Assembly: GCA_964495705.1 (NCBI GenBank)
Contig: CAZBWS010000002.1
Span: forward strand, 38,311-102,310
Reading direction: 5' to 3'
Length of the DNA stretch: 64,000 nucleotides
Source of the DNA: CAZBWS01 sp964495705
Lineage (GTDB): Bacteria > Pseudomonadota > Gammaproteobacteria > HTCC5015
Part shown: positions 26,597 through 35,373 of the stretch, piece by piece
Layout: every line of letters starts with the position of its first letter
How positions within the stretch are numbered: the stretch's first letter is position 1
Made by a program: the position numbers and the translations under genes
Notes under the pieces: model-generated
Told to the model about the DNA's origin: nothing
The model's database searches: none
The model's input: only the letters and a program-made list of their open reading frames with translations

Positions 26597-26989
26597 TTAA
26601 GCCTTGCTACGCTTTTCTTCAAAGTGCACTGGCTCTGTGTTACCTGTCATTTTAATATCTCCCTCTATAACGGCGCCCCCAGCAATAGCTAAAAAGCCTG
26701 CAGACACATTGCCCTTGATCGCTCCGGCAGCCCCCACTTCTAGCTTACCTCTAGCTCGAACATCCCCTTCTACATGACCATTTACAATGACATCTACTGC
26801 ATTTATCGAGCCTACCCAGCTACCTGTAGGTTCAATGACGAGGACTTGCTCTAATTCACAACTACCCTCTACTTTGCCTAGCACAATAACAGGAGCAGAA
26901 CCTTTTATTTCTCCGATAAAACAGCTGTCATTGCCAATCATCGTTTCTGTACTTTGTTTTTTGTCGTGCATACGGCGGTTACTGCTCAC
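26597..26989 (-). CDS. Bactofilin family protein
   Basis: A protein of about 130 residues with the bactofilin beta-helix: repeating short strands with hydrophobic/glycine spacing (IGEIKGSAPVIVLGKVEGSCE, then VIVNGHVEGDVRARGKLEV and IKGNVSAGFLAIAGGAVIEGDI). Bactofilins polymerise into cytoskeletal scaffolds. The frame is open to 27034. GTG at 26989, with GGGGATGGATT upstream, is the best supported start; ATG at 26971 is the alternative. The following 264 bases to fadE hold only a short hairpin near 27067 and the fadE ribosome binding site. Confidence 0.85.
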   Translation of the reverse strand: MSSNRRMHDKKQSTETMIGNDSCFIGEIKGSAPVIVLGKVEGSCELEQVLVIEPTGSWVGSINAVDVIVNGHVEGDVRARGKLEVGAAGAIKGNVSAGFLAIAGGAVIEGDIKMTGNTEPVHFEEKRSKA

Positions 26990-27253
26990 AATCCATCCCC
27001 TGTGTACTACATTATAATGACTAAGAGGCAGCAATAATGCCCTAGGGTGTCGTTAAAATCTATACGAAAAGCGGCATAGCCGCTTGAAAATTGTGTTTCA
27101 AACACATGTATTAATTATAAACGCCACAGTGCTGAACAAGCGTTTGCCTAAGGTGCCTTAAAGGTTATTATTATCTCAACCAATGCTACTACACACAAAA
27201 AATAATACTTTTGTCACTAAGCATTAATAAATCTCGATGAATGAGGAAAAACT

Positions 27254-29731
27254 ATGACAACACCAATCTGGGTATTGCTAACAATTGTGGCTATCACCGC
27301 CCTTCTATATAAAAGAGCCAACTTGGTTCTAACCACCGCGGTGATTGCCGGCCTTGCGCTAGCAGCACTTGTGACCAACGGCAGCTATGCCTTTGTTGTA
27401 CCAATGGCCATTTTTGCTGGAATTCTAGGATTCCTGTCCATTGCGCCACTACGCGCATCTATCGTTGGCCGCCCCATCTTCGCTATTTATAAGAAGATCC
27501 TCCCAGAAATGTCTGAGACAGAGAAGACAGCTCTAGAAGCAGGCACTGTAGGCTGGGACGGCGAGCTATTTGCCGGCAAGCCTAACTGGCAAGTGCTTAT
27601 GGACCTTCCTAAGCCTGAGCTTTCAACAGAAGAGCAGGCCTTCCTAGACGGCCCTTGTGACGAACTAGCAGCGATGACTAACAGCTGGGAAATAGACCAT
27701 GAGCGCGCTGACCTACCTCCAGAAATGTGGGATCACATCCGCAAGCACAAGTTCTTCGGCATGATCATCCCCAAGAAGTACGGCGGTTTAGAATTCTCTG
27801 CACAGGCACAGGCTGCTGTATTGCAGAAGATCTGCGCTAACTCTTCAGTAATGTCTACCGTCGGAGTTCCAAACTCTTTAGGCCCAGGTGAGCTTATTCA
27901 CAACTACGGTACTCAAGAACAAAAAGATTTTTACCTGCCGCGTCTAGCTGACGGCAGTGAAGTGCCTTGTTTTGCACTAACGGGACCTCGTGCCGGTTCT
28001 GATGCGACATCTCTTCCCGATACTGGTGTTGTTTGCAAAGGCATGCACGACGGTAAAGAAGTACTCGGCATCAAGCTAAACTTCAGCAAGCGTTACATCA
28101 CACTGGCTCCCGTTGCTACTGTTGTAGGCTTAGCTTTCCGTATGTTTGACCCTGAGAAGCTATTGGGTGACCAGGAAGACATCGGCATTACCTGTGCGCT
28201 GATTCCTCGCGAAACAGAGAACATGGAAATTGGTCGTCGTCACCACCCAACAGGTTCACCGTTCCTTAACGGCCCCATTATCGGTAAAGACGTATTCGTG
28301 CCTCTAGACTTCATCATTGGTGGCGAAAAGATGGCCGGACACGGCTGGCGCATGCTGGTTGAATGTCTATCTGTTGGCCGTTGTATCACACTACCTTCTT
28401 CAGGTACTGGTGGCGCTAAGTACGCTGCAGCAACGACAGGTGCTTATTCACGTATTCGCCGTCAGTTCAACGTATCGGTTGCACAACTTGAAGGTGTACA
28501 GGAAGCCCTTGCACGCATCACCTCTGACGCCTACATCGGTACTGCTGCATCGACTAACACTTGTGCCATGGTTGACCTAGGTCAGGTTCCTTCTGTACCT
28601 TCAGCTATCCTGAAGTATCATCTAACCGAAATTGCTCGTAGCGTATCTAACGACGCAATGGACGTACACGGTGGTCGCGGTGTCATGATGGGGCCAAGCA
28701 ACTATCTAGGCCGTGCTTACCAGAGTGTACCGGTTGCAATCACCGTAGAAGGTGCGAACATTTTAACGCGTTCCATGATCATCTTTGGTCAAGGCGCAAT
28801 CCGTTGTCATCCATACGTTCTTCCTGAAATGGAAGCGGCACAGAATGACGATCTAGATTCCTTCGACAAGGCCCTATTCGGCCACTTCGGGTTTATCTTC
28901 AGCAATGCAGCACGCGCTTTGGTAATGGGCCTAACGGGTTCTAAACTAACTAGCTCTCCAGTATCTGGCCCAACAGCCAAGTACTATAAGCAAGTTAACC
29001 GTGGTACAGCAGCATTTGCACTAATGGTTGATTCTGCAATGTTCTCACTAGGCGGCGCTTTGAAGTTCCGCGAAATGATCTCTGGTCGCCTAGGTGACTT
29101 GGTTTCTAATCTATACCTGATGACAATGGTACTTAAGCACTGGGAAAACCAAGGTCGCCAGACCGCTGACCTTCCCATGCTGGACTACGCTTGCCAGAAG
29201 CTATGGGCTGACTACGAAGACGCACTAGACGGTTTGTTAAAGAACCTTCCTGCCCGTCCTCTAGCTTGGATCCTTCGTCGCATCGTTCTACCTTATGGTA
29301 AGACAGCACAGCGTCCTAACGATGTGCTTGCAACTAAAGTTGCTGGCCTAGTTACGGCTGACACTGAAAGTCGTACTCGCTTAATCGCTGGTACTTACCA
29401 GGGTGATAAGCTCGGTGTAAACCAAGAGCTAGACAACCCCGTAGCTATCTACAACCAGCTATTGAAAGAAATTGATCAAGCTGATCCGCTGTACAAAAAA
29501 GTGGCAAAAGCGGTTAAGAGCAACGACATCAATGCTGACGTACTAAGCATCGAAGAGCGCATCAAAGTCTGTGGTGAGAAAGGCATTCTGAGCGCTGATG
29601 AAGTTAGCTTCATGATCGACTTCGAAGCCCGTGTACTGGATATGCTAATGGTTGACGACTTTGACTTTGATAACTTGGGCACCAAGCCTCAGTCTATCGA
29701 CAAAGCCCACGGCGACATGAAAGCTGCGTAA
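27254..29731 (+). CDS. fadE: Acyl-CoA dehydrogenase FadE
   Basis: An 825-residue protein of the large FadE type (E. coli FadE is 814). The first 75 residues are two hydrophobic segments, and the acyl-CoA dehydrogenase core follows (FGMIIPKKYGGLEFSAQAQ, CFALTGPRAGSDATSL and DVHGGRGVMMGPSNYLG). The extra C-terminal domain of about 250 residues is typical of FadE. It catalyses the first step of fatty acid beta-oxidation with FAD at the inner membrane. The Shine-Dalgarno GAGGAAAAACT is strong and codon choice (many CGT, GGT) suggests high expression. It stands alone and ends in an intrinsic terminator. Confidence 0.95.
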   Translation: MTTPIWVLLTIVAITALLYKRANLVLTTAVIAGLALAALVTNGSYAFVVPMAIFAGILGFLSIAPLRASIVGRPIFAIYKKILPEMSETEKTALEAGTVGWDGELFAGKPNWQVLMDLPKPELSTEEQAFLDGPCDELAAMTNSWEIDHERADLPPEMWDHIRKHKFFGMIIPKKYGGLEFSAQAQAAVLQKICANSSVMSTVGVPNSLGPGELIHNYGTQEQKDFYLPRLADGSEVPCFALTGPRAGSDATSLPDTGVVCKGMHDGKEVLGIKLNFSKRYITLAPVATVVGLAFRMFDPEKLLGDQEDIGITCALIPRETENMEIGRRHHPTGSPFLNGPIIGKDVFVPLDFIIGGEKMAGHGWRMLVECLSVGRCITLPSSGTGGAKYAAATTGAYSRIRRQFNVSVAQLEGVQEALARITSDAYIGTAASTNTCAMVDLGQVPSVPSAILKYHLTEIARSVSNDAMDVHGGRGVMMGPSNYLGRAYQSVPVAITVEGANILTRSMIIFGQGAIRCHPYVLPEMEAAQNDDLDSFDKALFGHFGFIFSNAARALVMGLTGSKLTSSPVSGPTAKYYKQVNRGTAAFALMVDSAMFSLGGALKFREMISGRLGDLVSNLYLMTMVLKHWENQGRQTADLPMLDYACQKLWADYEDALDGLLKNLPARPLAWILRRIVLPYGKTAQRPNDVLATKVAGLVTADTESRTRLIAGTYQGDKLGVNQELDNPVAIYNQLLKEIDQADPLYKKVAKAVKSNDINADVLSIEERIKVCGEKGILSADEVSFMIDFEARVLDMLMVDDFDFDNLGTKPQSIDKAHGDMKAA

Positions 29732-29754
29732 GTAGCTAACACATCGCTTATGCA

Positions 29755-29785
29755 AAGCCTCGGCCATTTGGTCGGGGCTTTTTTA
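29755..29785 (+). terminator. Intrinsic terminator after fadE
   Basis: AAGCCTCGGCC and GGTCGGGGCTT pair around a short loop and are followed by a T run on the plus strand. Confidence 0.8.
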
Positions 29786-29824
29786 TGCCCATGGATGGAG
29801 AGCTGGCGTTTCAAAGATTTCTCT

Positions 29825-29879
29825 GGTTTTATGCGGATAGGTTGGAAACCACCTCTTTCCAGACTATCCGCATAAAACC
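29825..29879. repeat. Inverted pair of the ATGCGGATAG repeat, extended arms
   Basis: The 16-base arms 29825-29840 and 29864-29879 are perfectly complementary and contain the repeat core in opposite orientations. Inside them TGGAAA and TTTCCA pair as well, giving a long stem. It lies between the fadE terminator and higB. Confidence 0.85.
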
Positions 29880-29927
29880 AGCCCATCTCGATTGACATTG
29901 TTGCGCAACACACTACACTTATAAATA

Positions 29928-30206
29928 ATGATCAAATCATTTAAACACAAAGGCCTGCAAGTATTTTTCGAAACAAGCAGCAAGAAAGGCATCCAAGCCA
30001 AGCATAGTAGCAAGCTGCGCATGCAATTAACCGCCTTAGACACCGCCTATGAAATAGAAGATTTGAACATTCCAGGCTACCGTTTACATTCACTCAAAGG
30101 CGATAGAGATAACGTTTGGTCAATCAGTGTCAGCGGAAATTGGCGCATCACTTTTGAGTTTGATCGTGGCGACATTTATATCGTGAACTATGAGGATTAT
30201 CACTAA
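29928..30206 (+). CDS. higB: HigB-type toxin (RelE/ParE superfamily)
   Basis: The 92-residue product matches the HigB plasmid-maintenance killer family: MIKSFKHKGLQVFFETSSKKGI at the start, LHSLKGDRDNVWSISVSGNW in the centre and the terminal WRITFEFDRGDIYIVNYEDYH motif. These toxins are ribosome-dependent mRNA endonucleases. The toxin gene precedes the antitoxin gene, the usual higBA order, and the two overlap by one base. Confidence 0.92.
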   Translation: MIKSFKHKGLQVFFETSSKKGIQAKHSSKLRMQLTALDTAYEIEDLNIPGYRLHSLKGDRDNVWSISVSGNWRITFEFDRGDIYIVNYEDYH

Positions 30207-30499
30207 TGACTATGCATAACCCACCCCACCCTGGCGAGTTTATTAAAGCAACCTATATGGAGCCCTTTGATGTTAGTTGCCGCAGTCTTTCTAGGCACTT
30301 AGACGTTGCTGCATCTACATTAAACCGCGTACTTAAAAGCCAAAGTGGCATTAGCCCTGAAATGGCATTGAGGCTATCTAAAGCGCTTGGGCGCAGCCCC
30401 GAAAGCTGGTTACGTATGCAGGATAATTATGATCTATGGCAGGCCAAAAAGCAGCTCAAGCTGACTAATGTGCAAAAGTTAGATTTCAATATTGCATAA
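30206..30499 (+). CDS. higA: HigA-type antitoxin (XRE family)
   Basis: A 97-residue protein of the HigA family: HPGEFIKATYMEPFDVS, then a helix-turn-helix (about residues 25-70) with LDVAASTLNRVLKSQSGISPEMALRLSKALG and the SPESWLRMQDNYDLWQA ending. It should neutralise HigB and repress its own operon. Its last codons overlap the TTG start of the following pseudouridine synthase gene by eight bases, so that gene may be co-transcribed. Confidence 0.92.
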   Translation: MTMHNPPHPGEFIKATYMEPFDVSCRSLSRHLDVAASTLNRVLKSQSGISPEMALRLSKALGRSPESWLRMQDNYDLWQAKKQLKLTNVQKLDFNIA

Positions 30500-31217
30500 A
30501 CCCACCCGCATCAACAAATACATAACCTCAACCGGCCTCTACTCCAGAAAAGCCGCAGACCGCCTCGTGCAACAAGGCCTTGTATTGATTAACCGCGAGC
30601 TAGCCAAGCTAGGCGATCAAGTCCCCGCTGGTGCAGAAGTCACTGTAGACGGAAAAGCCATACAACCCATCACCGATGCCGAAACCATTGTCATCGCCCT
30701 CAACAAACCTGTCGGCGTTGTCTGCACCGCCGCTAAAACCGACGCCCGTAACATCATTGATTTTGTTAACCATGAATCCCGAGTCTTCCCGATCGGCCGA
30801 CTGGACAAAGACTCCCAAGGCCTAATACTCCTAACAAACAAAAGCGGCTTAGCCGATAAAATACTGCGCTCCAACAACCAACATGAAAAGGAATATCAAG
30901 TCACGGTAAACAAGCCGATCACAGAAGACTTTATTAGGGGCATGAGCAACGGCGTACCGATGCTGGGTGAGGTCACCAAAGCCTGTGAGGTCGTTAAAAA
31001 ATCCGAGTTCGTTTTTAGCATCACCTTAACCCAAGGTCTAAACCGCCAAATCCGCCGCATGTGTAAGCACTTCAGCTATTGCGTAAAAAAACTAGAGCGC
31101 CTGCGCATTATGCATATCGGCTTAGGCGAATTACCTGAAGGGCAATGGCGAGATTTATCGGCAGAAGAGTTATCCTTAACACTGGCGCTACTAGACAGTG
31201 AGTCACACGATGGATAA
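30492..31217 (+). CDS. rluF: 23S rRNA pseudouridine synthase, RluF type
   Basis: A 241-residue protein with an N-terminal S4 RNA-binding domain (RINKYITSTGLYSRKAADRL, residues 6-60) and a RsuA/RluB/E/F catalytic domain with the aspartate in IGRLDKDSQGLILLT and the late GLNRQIRRMCKHF motif. The S4 domain and sequence fit RluF, which modifies U2604 of 23S rRNA. The start seems to be TTG at 30492, as no ATG lies near the S4 domain, and it overlaps the end of higA. Its end overlaps the next reading frame by 8-20 bases, depending on that gene's start. Confidence 0.85.
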   Translation: MHKPTRINKYITSTGLYSRKAADRLVQQGLVLINRELAKLGDQVPAGAEVTVDGKAIQPITDAETIVIALNKPVGVVCTAAKTDARNIIDFVNHESRVFPIGRLDKDSQGLILLTNKSGLADKILRSNNQHEKEYQVTVNKPITEDFIRGMSNGVPMLGEVTKACEVVKKSEFVFSITLTQGLNRQIRRMCKHFSYCVKKLERLRIMHIGLGELPEGQWRDLSAEELSLTLALLDSESHDG

Positions 31218-32652
31218 CTGGACAACTTGCCCTGACTGTCAGGGGCGCGGTAAAAAAGCCAAGCGCTTGCGCAAAAAAGTACGCCTGGCCTATCAAAGGG
31301 CGCTTGCGCAGTTTGAGAGAGATGGTGCCGGCGCAGCTCCCCCTCGCCCGAAGGGCCATCTTGCTCCCTGCGTAAGCTGCAAAGGCTCTGGCTTGATTTC
31401 TTCAGCAGCGCCTACTACTCCCGACGAAGAAAACTACCCTAAACTCGCTATCATTGGCGGTGGCATTGGCGGTGTGGCTTTAGCTGTAGCTTGCCTGCAC
31501 CGCGGTATTCCCTTTACTTTGTATGAGCGCGACACTAGCTTCGATGCACGATCTCAGGGTTATGGCCTTACCCTGCAACAAGCCAGCCGAGCGATTGATG
31601 GCTTAGGGCTTTTCAGTATAGCTGACGGCGTGGTATCGACCCGCCATTTAGTACACACCCAAGAAGGGCAAATCGTCGGGGAATGGGGGGTAAGAAAGCT
31701 CGGAAAAATAGATAGCGCTAAGCGTGGTAATGTACATATCGCTAGACAGTCTTTACGTTCAGCCCTATTAGAGCAACTTGGTGGCCACGGCAAAGTACGC
31801 TGGGGGCACCAACTCATCAGTATGAAAGATAGCAATACAGCAGGCGTAGATTTGCATTTTAGTGTGGATGGCGAAGCCCAAATAGCCCATGCGGATATGC
31901 TCGTAGGAGCCGACGGTATTCGCAGCACTGTGCGCGACTTATTACTGAGTGATGAGGCTTACCCCCTGCGCTACTTAGACTGCATCGTCATTTTAGGTAT
32001 CTGCCCTTTGGCGGACATTGAAACAGCAGACAACGACTTACTCGACTCTGCCACAGTATTTCAAACAGCCAACGGCCATGAACGAATTTATATAATGCCC
32101 TATGATGCTCAATCAGTGATGTGGCAATTGAGTTTTCCACTACCAGAGCAAGAAGCCAACGCACTCAGTAAACAAGGCGCCGCAGCCCTTAAGCAAGAAG
32201 CCTTAAAGCGCTGCCAGTGGCATAGCCCTATACCGCAAATTTTATCGGCTACTCAGACCAGCTTGGTGTCTGGCTACCCAGTTTATGACCGCGAGCTTTT
32301 ACCCGCTAAAACACTTGAAAAAGCAGCCAACACCACCTTAATTGGTGACGCTGCCCACCCCATGAGCCCATTCAAAGGCCAAGGTGCGAATCAAGCTCTA
32401 CTAGATGCCTTGGCACTAGCGCGACATATTAAGCAAGCCTGCAGACCTTTCTCAGGGTGGCGAGAAAAAGGGTTAAGGGAGAGCGTATTATCTGAGTTCG
32501 AATCAGTCATGTTAGAACGCAGCGCTGTAAAAGTAGAAGATTCGGCTGCGGCAGCACAGTTTTTACACTCTGAAATTGCCTTGCATGAGAGTAATGAACC
32601 CCGAGGCAGTAATTTAAAGAAAAAACCCAACATATCGGAGCATAGAAAATGA
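31198..32652 (+). CDS. FAD-dependent monooxygenase with N-terminal DnaJ-like zinc-binding module
   Basis: A 484-residue fusion. Residues 8-68 hold two CxxCxGxG motifs (CPDCQGRG at 11-18 and CVSCKGSG at 58-65) separated by a basic helix, like a minimal DnaJ zinc finger. From about residue 81 follows an aromatic-ring hydroxylase-type FAD enzyme: LAIIGGGIGGVALAVA (85-100) and IGDAAHPMSPFKGQGANQAL (about 380-400). The enzyme part is typical of class A flavin monooxygenases; the substrate is unknown. The start is GTG at 31198 or, more likely, ATG at 31210. It overlaps the cutA start (ATGA). Confidence 0.85.
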   Translation: MSHTMDNWTTCPDCQGRGKKAKRLRKKVRLAYQRALAQFERDGAGAAPPRPKGHLAPCVSCKGSGLISSAAPTTPDEENYPKLAIIGGGIGGVALAVACLHRGIPFTLYERDTSFDARSQGYGLTLQQASRAIDGLGLFSIADGVVSTRHLVHTQEGQIVGEWGVRKLGKIDSAKRGNVHIARQSLRSALLEQLGGHGKVRWGHQLISMKDSNTAGVDLHFSVDGEAQIAHADMLVGADGIRSTVRDLLLSDEAYPLRYLDCIVILGICPLADIETADNDLLDSATVFQTANGHERIYIMPYDAQSVMWQLSFPLPEQEANALSKQGAAALKQEALKRCQWHSPIPQILSATQTSLVSGYPVYDRELLPAKTLEKAANTTLIGDAAHPMSPFKGQGANQALLDALALARHIKQACRPFSGWREKGLRESVLSEFESVMLERSAVKVEDSAAAAQFLHSEIALHESNEPRGSNLKKKPNISEHRK

Positions 32653-32954
32653 ACCGTGCACTAATAATACTCACCAGCTGCGCCAACCCCACTGAGGCGC
32701 AACAACTAGCCAGCGGTATTGTCGAGAACAAACTCGCTGCTTGTGTGCAATTAAAAGCCATTAACAGTATTTATCACTGGAAGGACCAATTACAGCAAGA
32801 TGAAGAAATACAGTTAATGATTAAAGCAACTCAAGAACACTATTTAGCCATTGAGCAATATATTAAACAACATCACAGCTATGAGCTGCCAGAGATACTT
32901 GCCCTGCCCGTCCACACGGGCTCTAATGAGTACATAAACTGGCTGCACAACTAA
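32649..32954 (+). CDS. cutA: Divalent-cation tolerance protein CutA
   Basis: A 101-residue CutA1 protein: TSCANPTEAQQLASGIVENKLAACVQ at the start, the YHWKDQLQQDEEIQLMIK strand pair and the HSYELPEILALPV motif near the end. CutA1 forms stable trimers and has been linked to copper tolerance, though its real role is unclear. The ATG overlaps the stop of the monooxygenase gene by four bases. Its own stop overlaps the 3' end of the converging minus-strand gene by four bases. Confidence 0.95.
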   Translation: MNRALIILTSCANPTEAQQLASGIVENKLAACVQLKAINSIYHWKDQLQQDEEIQLMIKATQEHYLAIEQYIKQHHSYELPEILALPVHTGSNEYINWLHN

Positions 32955-33583
32955 CGCCTATGCTGCAACCCCAGCTCCTGAAGCTTTGTAGCCACATCAT
33001 TTACATCCGCATCACGGTGTAGTTTTACCTTGAGTGTATTTTGTCCAACATCTTCAGCAAGAAATTCATTAATACCTGCAAGCTCTTTAGCGGTGTATTG
33101 TTCTGAATTAATCAGATTTTGCTGTATATCACCACTAAGCATGACATAAGCTCCACGTATAATAGGTATACGTTTAGCAGCCTTAATTAAACGCATGCTT
33201 GAAAGGCCAATAGCAACTTGCATAGAAGGCTTCACTTCTTGCAGGTTACCAAATACATCTTTTTCACCGAACTTGGCTTTAAAGCGTTGCAAAAAAACTA
33301 GCTGGCCATTTTTAAGCTCTAAGCCTTCAACAACCAGAGCCTTGGCTAAATAGGCCAACACTTGCTTTTGACCTTGAGTTGTTTGCTGTGTGGGGGCTTG
33401 ATCGACTGCAGGCCGTACTGAGCCTACCTGTGACTCTTTGCTAGGACTGGAAGTAGCACACAGGCTAGTAATTTGTTCTGGGCTAAAACCCTTTTCTAAA
33501 TAGTACTCAACATCATTGCGCTCACACGCAGCCCATGCAGAGGTTGCCGTAAAACAAAGCAGTAAAAATAGTGTTTTATTCAT
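32951..33583 (-). CDS. Secreted protein of unknown function
   Basis: A 210-residue protein with a clear Sec signal (MNKTLFLLLCFTATSAWA), then a short Cys-framed module CERNDVEYYLEKGFSPEQITSLC, a polar linker and a C-terminal domain of about 130 residues. I do not recognise a named family; the Cys module looks like a small recurring periplasmic motif of marine gammaproteobacteria. AAGGA precedes the ATG. It is transcribed alone and converges with cutA. The 232 bases between it and gap hold the two promoters. Confidence 0.6.
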   Translation of the reverse strand: MNKTLFLLLCFTATSAWAACERNDVEYYLEKGFSPEQITSLCATSSPSKESQVGSVRPAVDQAPTQQTTQGQKQVLAYLAKALVVEGLELKNGQLVFLQRFKAKFGEKDVFGNLQEVKPSMQVAIGLSSMRLIKAAKRIPIIRGAYVMLSGDIQQNLINSEQYTAKELAGINEFLAEDVGQNTLKVKLHRDADVNDVATKLQELGLQHRR

Positions 33584-33815
33584 AATAGTTCCTTTTTGGT
33601 GACCCGATAATAGTGCATTTGCAGGGCAACTTCGACAGGGATGCCAACATAGGCTTTAGGTACTTTGTAAATCATACACTTGCTGTATCAAATTGCGCCA
33701 AACACCTCCAGATAAATGACATCCATGTACCTTTGCGGCACAATTGCGACCCCAAACCGCTAGTCAGGCTACGCTGAACTAGCTTTGTTCATACTCTTTA
33801 ATCGGCAGATATACG

Positions 33816-35258
33816 ATGAAACTGGAACAACAAAACCAAAACCTAGACAACTGGCTACGCAACCAAGAACTAGCGGAAGAAATGCTACCTATAATTGGCA
33901 AGCTGTATCGCAATAATGGCGTGGTTTTGTGTATGTACAACCGCCCGCTAATCAATATATCCACCATTCAATTGCTCAAGGATCACCGCTTTGCGCGCCA
34001 GTATGAAGGCCAAGAGCTCTGTGTTATCGATAGTCACTCAATTTTATCAGCCATGAGCCAACTTGAACTAGGTCCTGCACGCATTGATGTGGGTAAGCTG
34101 ACTATGGAGTGGATCCAGTCTGGTAAAAATGCCAGCGCTGCCGAGTTCGTCGCAGAAAAGCTCTCTAGCATCATTGGCGACCAAGGCGGTTTGCTGCAAG
34201 AACAACAAGACATCGTCCTGTATGGCTTCGGTCGTATTGGCCGCATCCTTGCTCGTCTATTAATAGAACAAACAGGCAAGGGTAATAAGTTGCGCTTGCG
34301 TGCCATTGTCGTACGTAAGGGTGGCGACGATGACTTAGAAAAACGCGCTAGCTTACTACGCCGCGACTCCGTACACGGTACTTTCAACGGTACAATCACA
34401 GTTGACCATGAAAACTGCGGAATTATTGCCAATGGCGGTTTCATTAAAGTAATCTACGCTAGCTCGCCAGACAGCATCAACTACAATGACTATGATATCA
34501 ATGATGCGATTGTGGTAGACAATACGGGTATCTGGCGAGACGAGGCAGGCCTAGGCTTGCACCTAGCTGCTACAGGAGTAAAAAAGGCTCTACTCACCGC
34601 ACCAGGCAAGGGAGACATTAAGAATATTGTCTATGGTGTAAATGACTATATGATTGGCGAAAATGACAATATTGTCTCTGCAGCCAGCTGTACTACAAAT
34701 GCCATCACCCCGACTTTAAAAGCCTTACAAGATGAGTACGGCATTGAGAACGGGCATGTAGAAACGGTTCATTCTTACACCAATGACCAGAATTTGATCG
34801 ACAACTATCACAAGGGCTCGCGCCGTGGCCGCAGCGCACCCATGAATATGGTGATTACCGAAACGGGAGCCGCAAGTGCCGTAGCTAAAGCCTTACCTGA
34901 GCTAGCGGGAAAACTATCCGGCAACGCTATTCGTGTACCAACCCCCAACGTATCAATGGCGGTATTGAACCTCAACCTGCAAAAGGCAACGTCTAAGGAA
35001 GAGCTTAACGCTTTCTTGAGCAATGTGGCCTTGAATTCCGATTTAAAAGATCAAATTGATTTCACTACATCGACAGAGATTGTTTCAACTGACCTCGTAG
35101 GCTCACGCCATGCGGGTATAGTTGATTCACAGGCAACCATTGTTAATGATAATCGCGCTGTTCTCTACGTCTGGTACGACAATGAGTTTGGCTATAGCTG
35201 TCAGGTTGTTAAAGTCATGCAAAAAATGGCTGGGCTTAACTACAAGCAACTACCTTAA
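33816..35258 (+). CDS. gap: Glyceraldehyde-3-phosphate dehydrogenase, long N-terminal form
   Basis: A 480-residue protein. Residues 1-130 are an extra helical domain without a recognised motif. From about residue 131 follows a standard GAPDH: the Rossmann motif LYGFGRIGRILARLL, the IVVDNTGIWRD strand and the catalytic Cys292 in SAASCTTNAITP. This long form is found in several marine gammaproteobacteria and pseudomonads beside the usual 330-residue enzyme. It interconverts glyceraldehyde 3-phosphate and 1,3-bisphosphoglycerate. The role of the extension is unknown; regulation or oligomerisation is possible. A strong terminator follows. Confidence 0.93.
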   Translation: MKLEQQNQNLDNWLRNQELAEEMLPIIGKLYRNNGVVLCMYNRPLINISTIQLLKDHRFARQYEGQELCVIDSHSILSAMSQLELGPARIDVGKLTMEWIQSGKNASAAEFVAEKLSSIIGDQGGLLQEQQDIVLYGFGRIGRILARLLIEQTGKGNKLRLRAIVVRKGGDDDLEKRASLLRRDSVHGTFNGTITVDHENCGIIANGGFIKVIYASSPDSINYNDYDINDAIVVDNTGIWRDEAGLGLHLAATGVKKALLTAPGKGDIKNIVYGVNDYMIGENDNIVSAASCTTNAITPTLKALQDEYGIENGHVETVHSYTNDQNLIDNYHKGSRRGRSAPMNMVITETGAASAVAKALPELAGKLSGNAIRVPTPNVSMAVLNLNLQKATSKEELNAFLSNVALNSDLKDQIDFTTSTEIVSTDLVGSRHAGIVDSQATIVNDNRAVLYVWYDNEFGYSCQVVKVMQKMAGLNYKQLP

Positions 35259-35270
35259 TCTAACAAAATA

Positions 35271-35297
35271 CCCGCTGCCGCAATGGCAGCGGGCTTT
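35271..35297 (+). terminator. Intrinsic terminator after gap
   Basis: CCCGCTGCC (35271-35279) pairs with GGCAGCGGG (35285-35293), with a CTTTTAG tail. Confidence 0.78.
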
Positions 35298-35373
35298 TAG
35301 CCAAACTCATCTTCTAGCACAAAAAGTGCGCTTTTGATTGACAGGTCTGTATTTCAGTTCTAAAACACATTTA

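Noticed and set aside
27063..27083. Hairpin AAGCGGC-ATA-GCCGCTT upstream of fadE
   Set aside because: It has no T tract on either side and is too far from both genes to be called a terminator or an operator.
27135..27165. Possible PsrA/FadR-type operator before fadE (GAACAAGCGTTTGCC region)
   Set aside because: The match to the pseudomonad PsrA palindrome is incomplete and without the expected spacer; I would not annotate it.
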